Source: Chloroflexota bacterium (GTDB lineage Bacteria; Chloroflexota; Dehalococcoidia; JACPPY01). From it: a stretch of 5,974 nt of DNA. Location: contig JACPRR010000071.1 of NCBI GenBank assembly GCA_016189825.1, forward strand, positions 1 through 5,974, given 5' to 3'. How positions within the stretch are numbered: the stretch's first letter is position 1; each line of letters opens with the position of its first letter. The notes under the pieces are model-generated. The model did not search any database. It was not told where the DNA came from and saw only the letters and a list, made by a program, of their open reading frames with translations. Position numbers and translations under genes: made by a program. Below, piece by piece: positions 1 through 5,659 of this stretch.

Positions 1-627
1 AGGGGTGTGCCGTTTCACAGCGACGCCGCCCAGACCGTTGGTAAGCTGCCGGTTGACGTCACCCGACTAGGTGTTGACTTGCTCACCGTCGCCGGCCATA
101 AGATCTATGCCCCCAAGGGAGTCGGCGCCCTCTTCATCAGCCAGGACAGGGCGCTTCAACCCTTGATTCACGGCGCGGCGCACGAGTCGGGGCGTCGCGC
201 GGGCACCGAGAACGTTGCCGGCATAGTCGGTCTGGGCATGGCTTGCGAAATCGCGGGCCAGGTGTTGGAACCGGCCGGCAAGCGCATGGCCTTCTTACGC
301 GACCGGCTGCATCAGGGGCTGCTGAGGCTGAATGATCGCATTGTGCTCAACGGCCACCCGACAGAACGGCTGCCCAACACGCTCAACGTGAGCTTCCCCG
401 GAGGCAGTGGCGCCGACATCCTGGCACAAATGGATGACGTAGCCGCATCTACGGGCTCGGCCTGTCACGACCGCCGGCTGGCAATTTCTGAGGTGTTGCT
501 GGCAATGGGGGCCGGCCAAGAGCGTGGCCTTGGCTCGGTGCGCTTCAGCCTCGGCCGCTTTACGACCGAGGACGAGATCGATTTTGTCCTGGCAAAGCTC
601 GGGCAGGTGATGAAGGGGAACCGGTAA
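1..627 (+). CDS. Cysteine desulfurase, NifS/IscS type (class V aminotransferase), 5' end missing
   Basis: PLP-dependent enzyme that takes sulfur from L-cysteine as an enzyme-bound persulfide for Fe-S cluster or thio-cofactor assembly in the cytoplasm. The reading frame is open at base 1, so only the C-terminal 208 codons are visible, about half of a usual ~390-residue protein. Visible motifs in order: SDAAQ with the PLP-contacting Asp at visible residue 8; AGHKIYAPKG with the Schiff-base Lys at visible residue 34 (codon 100-102); RRAGTENV around residues 65-72, typical of the family; and STGSACHD with the presumed persulfide Cys at visible residue 155 (codon 463-465). The catalytic loop after the Cys is short (ACHDRR instead of the longer ACTSG-type loop of E. 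coli IscS), a variant I recall from other NifS-like proteins of archaea and Chloroflexota. The stop is TAA at 625-627. The sulfur acceptor cannot be told, since no iscU, sufU or mnmA is in view. Confidence 0.93.
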   Translation, partial: RGVPFHSDAAQTVGKLPVDVTRLGVDLLTVAGHKIYAPKGVGALFISQDRALQPLIHGAAHESGRRAGTENVAGIVGLGMACEIAGQVLEPAGKRMAFLRDRLHQGLLRLNDRIVLNGHPTERLPNTLNVSFPGGSGADILAQMDDVAASTGSACHDRRLAISEVLLAMGAGQERGLGSVRFSLGRFTTEDEIDFVLAKLGQVMKGNR

Positions 628-669
628 GTCCCGGCATCGGCTCAACCGCCGCTCCCCTATTGCCAGCCC

Positions 670-678
670 TGCTATAAT
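670..678 (+). promoter_or_regulatory. Extended -10 promoter of the endonuclease IV-like gene
   Basis: TGCTATAAT is a perfect extended -10 element (TGn plus TATAAT at 673-678). No good -35 hexamer sits 16-18 bp upstream, which is normal for extended -10 promoters. Transcription would begin near 685, leaving a leader of only about 8-14 nt before the ATGs at 693 and 699. Confidence 0.6.
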
Positions 679-692
679 TGACGCGAGCAGTG

Positions 693-1547
693 ATGAACAT
701 GGACCGTACCACAAGAAGCCTGCTTTTCGGCACCGGGGGCATCCCCAAGAGGACGCCCCCTCTGCGCTCCACGGTTGACGGCATCGGCCGAATTGCCGAA
801 GTAGGCCTGGAGTGCATGGAAGTGGAGTTCGTTCAGGGCGTCAAGATGTCTCCAGCGACCGCCTCACAGGTAAGGGAGGCGGCGCAAAAGGCCGGCGTGA
901 GGCTCACCGCGCACGGTCCCTATGCGATAAACCTGAACTCGGCTGACCCAGTCAAGGTCCAGGAAAGCAAGGAACGGATACTGCAGACCGCCCGGCGGGG
1001 CAAGGAATGCGGGGCGGAGAGCATCGTCTTTCACGCCGGGTTCTATGGCGACGCTGGGCCGAAGGAAGCTCACCGCATGATCAAGGTAGCCCTGGCAGAG
1101 ATCATGGAGGAACTCCGCAAGGAGAAGTTATCTCTGTCGGTCAGGACCGAGCTGACAGGCAAGGTCACTGACTACGGGTCCCTCGAAGAAGTCCTACGGA
1201 TCGCCTCTGAGATACCCGGCGTGGCCCCGTGCCTGGACTTCGCCCACCTGCACGCGAGAACGGGCCGCTTCAACACCTACGCTGAGCTCACCTCAGTCCT
1301 GGATATTGTCGAGACGGAGCTCGGGCGAGTTGCCCTGGACAGCCTGCACGCCCATGTCTCAGGAATCGAGTACGCGAAGCACGGCGAGAAAAAGCACCTG
1401 CCTCTCCAGGAGTCCGACTTCCACTACGTGGAGTTGCTGCGGGCGTTCAAGGACCGATCAGTGAAGGGCTTCATAATCTGCGAAAGCCCGGATGAGGTAA
1501 AGGAAGACGACGCGCTTCTTTTACAGAGGAGCTTTCAGTCCCTATAA
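693..1547 (+). CDS. Endonuclease IV-family (AP endonuclease family 2) TIM-barrel protein, short archaeal-type form
   Basis: Probable Zn-dependent AP endonuclease or a related xylose-isomerase-like TIM-barrel enzyme, 284 residues. With the ATG at 693 as residue 1, the likely metal ligands by comparison with E. coli Nfo are H74 (AHGPY), H114 (VFHAGFY), E153 (TEL), D182 and H185 (LDFAH), H221 (HAHVSG), H235 (KKHLPL) and E264 (ICESP). The N-terminal LLFGTGGIP strand and GIEYAKHGEKKHL stretch match the shorter homologues common in archaea and Chloroflexota. The Asp of the Asp-x-His pair found in Nfo appears replaced by Lys. An in-frame TTG at 678 would lengthen the protein by 5 residues but overlaps the -10 box, so it is unlikely. 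ATG 699 is an equally possible start, as no strong Shine-Dalgarno separates the two. The barrel assignment is firm; DNA repair as the actual role is inferred, because sugar isomerases share this fold. Confidence 0.78.
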   Translation: MNMDRTTRSLLFGTGGIPKRTPPLRSTVDGIGRIAEVGLECMEVEFVQGVKMSPATASQVREAAQKAGVRLTAHGPYAINLNSADPVKVQESKERILQTARRGKECGAESIVFHAGFYGDAGPKEAHRMIKVALAEIMEELRKEKLSLSVRTELTGKVTDYGSLEEVLRIASEIPGVAPCLDFAHLHARTGRFNTYAELTSVLDIVETELGRVALDSLHAHVSGIEYAKHGEKKHLPLQESDFHYVELLRAFKDRSVKGFIICESPDEVKEDDALLLQRSFQSL

Positions 1548-1548
1548 T
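1520..1548 (+). promoter_or_regulatory. Sigma70-type promoter for the lipoprotein gene (and perhaps the regulator-glnA unit)
   Basis: TTTACA at 1520-1525, a 17-bp spacer, then a perfect TATAAT at 1543-1548. The whole element lies in the last codons of the upstream gene, and the TAA stop (1545-1547) is inside the -10 box. Transcription should begin near 1555, giving a leader of about 34 nt. No convincing terminator was seen between here and glnA, so read-through into the regulator and glnA is possible. Confidence 0.7.
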
Positions 1549-1588
1549 ACTCCATCGGCTGTGGCAGCCATGTTGCCAGGAGGAACTG

Positions 1589-2047
1589 ATGAAGGCCTTT
1601 CGTATCTCGGCGCTAGCCATACTTCTAATTGGCCTGCTGGCTGCCGGAGCGTGCGGCGCGCCTCCTGCCGGCGCTGCTGGCAAGCCTCCGTCATCCAAAG
1701 AACTCAATTGGGACTACAAGTACCCCGGCAAACTTGACTCCGAGCAGCAAGCAATAGCGGCGGTGCTCGCACTCCTCGAATCTGAGGCGAAGAGCGACAG
1801 CAGCAGGCTGTATCTCGCTGAGTACAAGCTGGTTGCCAGGAACCGGGTTTCCGTACAAAGCGACGACAAGGAGACCTGGTACGTCACGCTTACCATGGAT
1901 CGGAAGCCCGACTCGGAACAGGGTGAAAAACCATACTGGCAGTCTTCGGCGTGGATGGTTTTCAAGGATGGCAAGGTACTTCCCTCCAGCCGGCACGGTG
2001 GGAACGCGGCCCGCATTTTGACAGACCTGCGTGGCGCGAGCAGCTAG
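1589..2047 (+). CDS. Small secreted lipoprotein of unknown function
   Basis: I do not recognise the family. The protein has 152 residues. A short basic start (K2, R5) and a hydrophobic stretch (about residues 6-20) lead to AAGAC, so Cys22 is the likely lipidated residue after signal peptidase II cleavage. The -3 position is Ala rather than the usual Leu, so the lipobox is acceptable but not ideal. A Pro/Gly/Ala-rich linker follows (about residues 23-36), then a compact charged domain with alternating helix- and strand-like segments (a DSEQQAIAAVLALLESEAK helix, then YLAEYKLVARNRVSV and ETWYVTLTMDRK strands). The pattern suggests a small alpha+beta fold, but no family is claimed. The start is well supported: AGGAGGA at 1578-1584 lies 4 nt before the ATG. 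It is probably anchored on the outer face of the cytoplasmic membrane. The regulator begins 75 nt downstream on the same strand, so co-transcription is plausible. Confidence 0.8.
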   Translation: MKAFRISALAILLIGLLAAGACGAPPAGAAGKPPSSKELNWDYKYPGKLDSEQQAIAAVLALLESEAKSDSSRLYLAEYKLVARNRVSVQSDDKETWYVTLTMDRKPDSEQGEKPYWQSSAWMVFKDGKVLPSSRHGGNAARILTDLRGASS

Positions 2048-2111
2048 TACTGTATCCCTCTCAATCTCTCCCGTATCGGGTACGGTGCAGGTTGGGCCCC
2101 CGCCGGATGTT

Positions 2112-2117
2112 GAGGAG
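2112..2117 (+). promoter_or_regulatory. Ribosome binding site that fixes a TTG start
   Basis: GAGGAG ends 5 nt before the TTG at 2123. No ATG or GTG nearby in this frame gives both a comparable site and the full first beta strand of the receiver domain, so TTG is the start. Confidence 0.75.
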
Positions 2118-2122
2118 TTGTA

Positions 2123-2851
2123 TTGGCTATCATCTTGCTGGTCGTACGCGAAGTAGCGAAACTCGCCATGCTTCAGGCCGACCTGGCGTTGGCGGGCCAC
2201 GCCTGCCTGCCCGCCAGTGGATCGGAGGCTCTTTCAGCCGCCCTGGCCAGGAAGCCGGACCTGGCCGTGGTGGATGCCGGCAGCTTCCCGGCCGACTCTG
2301 AGGTTTGGCAGTGGCTACTGCCCGGACAGGGCGCAAAACTGGCAGATATCATCCTCCTGTTGCCTGAGGTCAGACTGCCGGAGTGGGAGTTGAATCAGGA
2401 CATTGGCGACCTGCTAGTGGAACCTTACCGCAGACAAGAACTTCATTCCCGGGTACGACGCCTGCTGAAGAAGGCCAGCAAGCTGGATGCCGGGGCAGTC
2501 ATCGTGCACGGCGACCTTACCATCGACGACGCGGGTTATGAGGTCCATGTAGCCCGCCGGAGGGTCGATCTCACCTACCGCGAGTACCAGTTGCTCAAGT
2601 ACCTGGCTGCGAACCCTCGCAAGGTCGTCACCAGGGAGACCCTGCTGAACAGGGTCTGGGGCTACGACTACTTCGGGGGGGACCGCACCGTTGACGTTCA
2701 TGTCAGAAGATTGCGGAGCAAACTGGAGGACGCCGAGCATGTCTTCATCGAGACGGTGCGCAATGTGGGATACCGGTTCAGACCACAGGGGGTGGAGACA
2801 TCTGCAGACTTGTCTGGCATCAACGCTGAACCGGCCAGCGCCGGCTCCTGA
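2123..2851 (+). CDS. OmpR/PhoB-family winged-helix regulator with degenerate receiver domain, probable glnA regulator
   Basis: DNA-binding transcriptional regulator, 242 residues, TTG start. Residues 1-115 form a receiver-like domain and 127-220 an OmpR-type winged helix-turn-helix: LTYREYQLLKYL (150-161), the VVTRETLLNRVWG segment (168-180), the recognition-helix region DRTVDVHVRRLRSKL (187-201) and the wing ending TVRNVGYRF (211-219). In the receiver, D51 lies where the phosphoacceptor Asp should be. The acidic pair is R9-E10, the conserved switch Thr/Ser region reads LLLPEV (78-83), and the conserved Lys before Pro is E100 (LVEPY). Normal His-Asp phosphorylation is therefore unlikely. No histidine kinase gene is adjacent. 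The gene ends 58 nt before glnA on the same strand. Orphan OmpR-type regulators with atypical pockets control glnA in actinobacteria (GlnR), so a nitrogen-control role is the leading inference. A polar, Ser/Ala-rich tail (about 222-242) extends past the DNA-binding domain. Confidence 0.9.
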   Translation: MAIILLVVREVAKLAMLQADLALAGHACLPASGSEALSAALARKPDLAVVDAGSFPADSEVWQWLLPGQGAKLADIILLLPEVRLPEWELNQDIGDLLVEPYRRQELHSRVRRLLKKASKLDAGAVIVHGDLTIDDAGYEVHVARRRVDLTYREYQLLKYLAANPRKVVTRETLLNRVWGYDYFGGDRTVDVHVRRLRSKLEDAEHVFIETVRNVGYRFRPQGVETSADLSGINAEPASAGS

Positions 2852-2909
2852 GGCCGGATGAAGGACCATCGCGAGGCGGAGAACGCGGAATAATTACGAG
2901 GAGGCAGCC

Positions 2910-4253
2910 ATGACATCCAATGACCGTGACCAGGCAAAAGAATATGTCTTGAAGAAAGCCAAGGAGCTAGACGTCAAGTTCATCAGGTTATGGTTTCCCG
3001 ACATCTTGGGCTTCCTGAAGAGCTTCGCGATAACCGTGGAGGAGCTGGAAACGGCGTTTGCCCGCGGCATGGGCTTCGATGGCTCCTCTATTGAGGGGTT
3101 CGTGAGGATCGATGAAAGCGACATGGTGGCCCACCCTGACCCCACGACATTCCAGATACTCCCCTGGAGGCCCAAGGAGCGACATTCCGTGGCGCGAATG
3201 CTCTGCGATATCACCTGGCCCGGCGGCAAGCCAATTGCCGGCGATTCGCGGCAGGTGTTGAAACAGAACCTCCAGAAGATCGCCGAGAAGGGCTATACCT
3301 TCTATGTCGGGCCCGAACTGGAGTACTTCTACTTCCCCAGTTCAACTGAGCCAAAGCCTTTGGATAACGGCGGGTACTTCGACAACACACCTGAAGACAT
3401 CGCGACTGACCTGAGACGGCAGACCATACTGTATCTGGAAGAGATGGGGATCGGCGTGGAATACAGCCATCACGAGGTGGCCCCCAGCCAACATGAGATC
3501 GATCTCCACTACACCGACGCGCTCTCGATGGCCGACAGCGTGATGACCCATCGCGCCGTGGTAAAGCAGGTTGCCCAGATGAACGGCAAGTATGCGACCT
3601 TCATGCCGAAGCCCCTGCCCGGCGTCAACGGCAGCGGCATGCACTGCCACATGTCATTGTTCAAGGGGAAAAAGAACGCTTTCTTCTCCGCCGATGACAA
3701 GTTCAACCTCTCACCAGAGGCAAGATCGTTCGTTGCCGGGCTTCTGAAGCATGCCTCCGCGATCACGGCAGTAACCAGCCAATGGGTAAACTCCTACAAG
3801 CGGTTGGTGCCGGGATACGAGGCCCCAGTGTATCTCACCTGGGCAAGGAGGAACCGGTCGGACCTGATCCGGGTGCCGGAATACCAGCCAGGCAGGGAAG
3901 ACGCCACGCGGGTTGAGTATCGCTCACCCGATCCTGCCTGCAACCCTTACTTGACCTTCAGCGTCCTGCTTGCCGCCGGCATGGACGGTATCGAGAAGGG
4001 CCTGGAGCCGCCTCTCCCCGTGGAGCAGAATGTGTTTGAGATGAGCGAAGAGGAGCGGCGCACTAGAGGGATAGGCACGTTGCCGGGCAGCCTTTGGGAA
4101 GCGGTGTGCCTCGCCGAGAAGAGCGAGGTTGTGCGCACAGCGCTTGGCGACCATGTCTTCAATTCCTTTATCGCCAACAAGAAGATCGAATGGGACCGCT
4201 ATCGGACCTACGTTACCGACTTCGAAATCTCCCGGTACCTACCCATTCTCTGA
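2910..4253 (+). CDS. glnA: Glutamine synthetase, class I-alpha
   Basis: Makes glutamine from glutamate, ammonia and ATP in the cytoplasm, normally as a dodecamer. It has 447 residues, the usual length for the short GSI-alpha class. The N-terminal beta-grasp domain carries MGFDGSSIEGF with the catalytic Asp at D57. The catalytic domain shows metal ligands in GPELEY (E136, E138) and HHEVAPSQHE (E189, E196), NGSGMHCH with H245, NSYKRLVPGYEAP with R298 and the flap Glu E304, then R316, R321 and VEYRSPD with E336 and R338. R66 and E304 correspond to residues linked to glutamine feedback inhibition in Bacillus GlnA. The site matching the adenylylated Tyr of GSI-beta is F376 (QNVFEMS), so control by adenylylation is not expected. 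GAGGAGG at 2898-2904, 5 nt upstream, supports the ATG. The OmpR-type regulator lies directly upstream and hisH converges downstream. Confidence 0.98.
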   Translation: MTSNDRDQAKEYVLKKAKELDVKFIRLWFPDILGFLKSFAITVEELETAFARGMGFDGSSIEGFVRIDESDMVAHPDPTTFQILPWRPKERHSVARMLCDITWPGGKPIAGDSRQVLKQNLQKIAEKGYTFYVGPELEYFYFPSSTEPKPLDNGGYFDNTPEDIATDLRRQTILYLEEMGIGVEYSHHEVAPSQHEIDLHYTDALSMADSVMTHRAVVKQVAQMNGKYATFMPKPLPGVNGSGMHCHMSLFKGKKNAFFSADDKFNLSPEARSFVAGLLKHASAITAVTSQWVNSYKRLVPGYEAPVYLTWARRNRSDLIRVPEYQPGREDATRVEYRSPDPACNPYLTFSVLLAAGMDGIEKGLEPPLPVEQNVFEMSEEERRTRGIGTLPGSLWEAVCLAEKSEVVRTALGDHVFNSFIANKKIEWDRYRTYVTDFEISRYLPIL

Positions 4254-4285
4254 CCAGGGGCGCAGTCCACTGGTGGTACGACATG

Positions 4286-4309
4286 AGGGGGGCCTCCAAC
4301 GGCCCCCTT
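4286..4309 (+). terminator. Candidate terminator hairpin after glnA
   Basis: GGGGGCC (4288-4294) pairs with GGCCCCC (4301-4307) around the 6-nt loop TCCAAC. An A-T and a G-U pair extend the stem to 9 bp. It lies 32 nt past the glnA stop and is followed by a T-rich but interrupted tract (TTCGCGCTTTTCT). Because hisH converges from the other side, it may also act on the - strand, although no T tract follows it there. Confidence 0.5.
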
Positions 4310-4342
4310 CGCGCTTTTCTGTCCGCGAAACACGGCCCGGGG

Positions 4343-4957
4343 CTAGCCATGGCCAGTCGCAAACACGAAGAAGTTCTCCATCAGCTTCAGCCCCTCCTGT
4401 CCGCTCTTCTCCGGGTGGAACTGTGTAGCGACAATATTGTCCACGGCCAGGGCGCTGCAGAAGCTCAGACCGTACTCTGTCTCTCCGACGACAGCTCCCT
4501 TTTCCACCGGGTCCGGATAGTAGCTGTGGACAAAGTAGAAATTAGAGGCGTCGGCAATCCCATTGAAGATCGGATGCCGGCGGCGTTGGACCACCTGGTT
4601 CCAGCCGATATGCGGGACCTTGCCTACAGCGGGCAAACGCCTCACCGTTCCGGGGACAATGTCCAGGCAGCGCTGACCGCCGCTCTCCTCGGACAGCGTG
4701 AGCAGCACCTGGAGGCCCAGACAGATGCCGAGAAAAGGCACGCCGCGGCGAATCGTATCGACAATCGCGTCGGATAGGGAAAGTTCATGGAGCTTCGCCA
4801 TTGCGTCGCCGGCGGCGCCGACACCAGGCAGGACTACCACGCCGGCGGACCGTACCACATCCGGGCTGGACGTGACCGTGCTCGTCCTGCCCAGCCTCGA
4901 GATGGCCTTAACGACACTGGAAAGATTTCCGGCCCCGTAGTCAACAACGGCGATCAT
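4343..4957 (-). CDS. hisH: Imidazole glycerol phosphate synthase, glutaminase subunit
   Basis: Class I glutamine amidotransferase subunit. It hydrolyses glutamine and passes ammonia to HisF, which closes the imidazole ring and releases AICAR, a purine precursor. It has 204 residues, standard for the family. With ATG 4957 as residue 1: IAVVDYGAGNL at the N-terminus; PGVGAAGDAM (44-53), the oxyanion-side loop; GICLGLQVLL with nucleophile C79; HIGWNQV (116-122); FVHSYYP (142-148), a family hallmark; and TQFHPEKSG (178-186) with catalytic H181 and E183. The frame also allows a TTG at 4960, one codon upstream, but the ATG matches the usual MIA start. The best Shine-Dalgarno-like run is weak and about 16 nt away, while the upstream gene stops only 12 nt before the ATG, so translation is probably coupled. 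HisF is not adjacent: the downstream neighbour is the convergent glnA. Confidence 0.97.
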   Translation of the reverse strand: MIAVVDYGAGNLSSVVKAISRLGRTSTVTSSPDVVRSAGVVVLPGVGAAGDAMAKLHELSLSDAIVDTIRRGVPFLGICLGLQVLLTLSEESGGQRCLDIVPGTVRRLPAVGKVPHIGWNQVVQRRRHPIFNGIADASNFYFVHSYYPDPVEKGAVVGETEYGLSFCSALAVDNIVATQFHPEKSGQEGLKLMENFFVFATGHG

Positions 4958-4969
4958 CAACTAGTCGCG

Positions 4970-5197
4970 TTAACCGCCCTTGCCTATACGGGCGGCCCCT
5001 GTCACCGAGACCTCCACCGTCTTGCCGCAGGAGGGGCAGACCACCTGTATGACGAGGGGTTGGCGCATAACGCGCTCAACGAGCGCGGTGACGACTGAGT
5101 CGATGTTATCCAATCGTTCGTCGAGCATTTGCAGGCGTTCCACCAATCGTTGCTGGTCCATACGTTGGTCGAGTCGATCGCTCTTATCAGCCGGCAA
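4970..5197 (-). CDS. Small coiled-coil protein with a single CxxC knuckle, unknown function
   Basis: Unrecognised 75-residue protein. Residues about 16-45 form a strong heptad pattern with hydrophobic residues at L18, L22, L25, L29, I32, V36, L39 and V43, the signature of a dimeric coiled coil. A short strand (LVIQVV) then enters VCPSCGKTVEVSVTG, with C54 and C57 forming half of a zinc-ribbon site. Since only one CxxC is present, a dimer could supply the four thiols, which is inference. The frame is open further upstream to an ATG-less leader, but the start is placed at TTG 5197 because AAGGAGG (5209-5203) stands 5 nt before it. ATG 5161 has no ribosome binding site. It precedes hisH by 12 nt and is probably in the same transcript. 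No signal peptide or membrane segment is visible, so it should be cytoplasmic. Confidence 0.68.
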   Translation of the reverse strand: MPADKSDRLDQRMDQQRLVERLQMLDERLDNIDSVVTALVERVMRQPLVIQVVCPSCGKTVEVSVTGAARIGKGG

Positions 5198-5202
5198 GCC
5201 AA

Positions 5203-5209
5203 CCTCCTT
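5203..5209 (-). promoter_or_regulatory. Ribosome binding site that fixes the TTG start of the coiled-coil CxxC gene
   Basis: AAGGAGG on the - strand, near-perfect complement to the 16S tail, 5 nt before TTG 5197. The later ATG at 5161 has nothing comparable, which argues for the 75-residue form over the 63-residue form. Confidence 0.75.
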
Positions 5210-5240
5210 GCACAGGCCGCGCCCGTCGCCTGTGCCTCCG

Positions 5241-5249
5241 ATAATACCA
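5241..5249 (-). promoter_or_regulatory. Candidate extended -10 promoter for the CxxC gene and hisH
   Basis: TGGTATTAT on the - strand (TGn plus TATTAT at 5246-5241). No -35 hexamer at the right distance. Transcription would begin near 5234, giving a leader of about 37 nt that holds the AAGGAGG site. It resembles the other extended -10 elements of the window. Confidence 0.45.
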
Positions 5250-5261
5250 AAAGGAGAGGCG

Positions 5262-5280
5262 CCACGCAGCCGGTGCGTGG
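5262..5280 (-). terminator. Perfect 7-bp hairpin between the two small - strand genes, possible weak terminator
   Basis: CCACGCA (5262-5268) and TGCGTGG (5274-5280) form a perfect stem around a 5-nt loop. On the - strand it lies 43 nt past the stop of the 101-residue gene and just before the candidate promoter at 5249. The T run (CTCCTTTT) begins several bases after the stem, so classic intrinsic termination is doubtful. Confidence 0.35.
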
Positions 5281-5323
5281 GCAGCACCTCTCCCTCTCTC
5301 TGTCGATGACGCTCGCCCAGTTC

Positions 5324-5629
5324 CTAGATGTTCTTCTCTTGGACGCCGAGAGCTTCCAATTCGGCTTTGTCGGACTTGATCATGTCGTCAACCAGTTGGG
5401 AAACGACCTTCTGCATGTGCTCGCGAGCGGCTTCGCGTGCTGCCGGTGAATTGCGCACCGCCTCCTTCGCAACCTTCCACTCCTGGGTGGTCAGTTCCCC
5501 CAGCTTCTGTTGGTCCAGCGGCGCACCAGTTTCAAGCGCCTGCTCCGCCATCTCCACGACTCGAGCCCCAACGGCCCGCTTCATCCTGTCAAACGACAGC
5601 AGTTCCTCGACGGCATAAGGGCGACTCAT
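5324..5629 (-). CDS. Conserved-looking all-helical small protein of unknown function
   Basis: I do not recognise this 101-residue protein. It has no signal peptide, membrane segment, cysteine or obvious catalytic motif. It is rich in Ala, Glu, Lys, Gln and Arg and should be almost entirely helical: a first helix region at about residues 6-33, a loop with GAPLD (35-39), a middle helix with the only Trp (W51, TTQEWKVAKEAV), and a long amphipathic helix from about 62 to 93. The sense is supported by a strong promoter upstream and by GGAGGGT (5644-5638), 8 nt before the ATG at 5629. The stop at 5324-5326 is 126 nt from the next gene on this strand, which has its own candidate promoter, so it may be transcribed alone or read through towards hisH. 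A soluble cytoplasmic scaffold or regulatory protein is possible but unproven. Confidence 0.75.
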   Translation of the reverse strand: MSRPYAVEELLSFDRMKRAVGARVVEMAEQALETGAPLDQQKLGELTTQEWKVAKEAVRNSPAAREAAREHMQKVVSQLVDDMIKSDKAELEALGVQEKNI

Positions 5630-5659
5630 CTCTCGTTACCCTCCCCAAATATTGGCCCT

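Noticed and set aside
660..665. TTGCCA as a -35 for the promoter at 670-678
   Set aside because: Only 7 bp separate it from TATAAT, far too close for a sigma70 spacer.
295..714. - strand frame of 139 codons opposite the cysteine desulfurase
   Set aside because: Antisense to a gene with intact catalytic motifs; composition is typical of a shadow frame.
2018..2023. Perfect TTGACA before the regulator gene
   Set aside because: It lies in the coding end of the lipoprotein gene, and no acceptable -10 is present 16-18 bp downstream (CAGCTA at 17 bp). Not called as a promoter.
2071..2085. CCGTA/TACGG inverted repeat upstream of the regulator
   Set aside because: Only 5 bp per arm with a 5-nt loop and no T tract; a palindrome this short is expected by chance, so it is not called as an operator or terminator.
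1691..2200. Long - strand open frame opposite the lipoprotein and regulator start
   Set aside because: No ribosome binding site, promoter or recognisable domain, and it runs antisense to two supported genes.
2889..2894. AATAAT as a -10 box for glnA
   Set aside because: There is no -35 at the right distance, and transcription would begin inside the ribosome binding site. Co-transcription with the regulator is more likely.
4094..4777. Long + strand open frame of 227 codons overlapping glnA and hisH
   Set aside because: It lies antisense to hisH and out of frame with glnA, where both real genes show full family motifs. It is a shadow frame of GC-rich DNA.
5198..5287. Upstream extension of the CxxC protein frame to 105 residues
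   Set aside because: The extension crosses the candidate promoter at 5241-5249 and reaches into the hairpin region. The strong AAGGAGG site points to the TTG at 5197.
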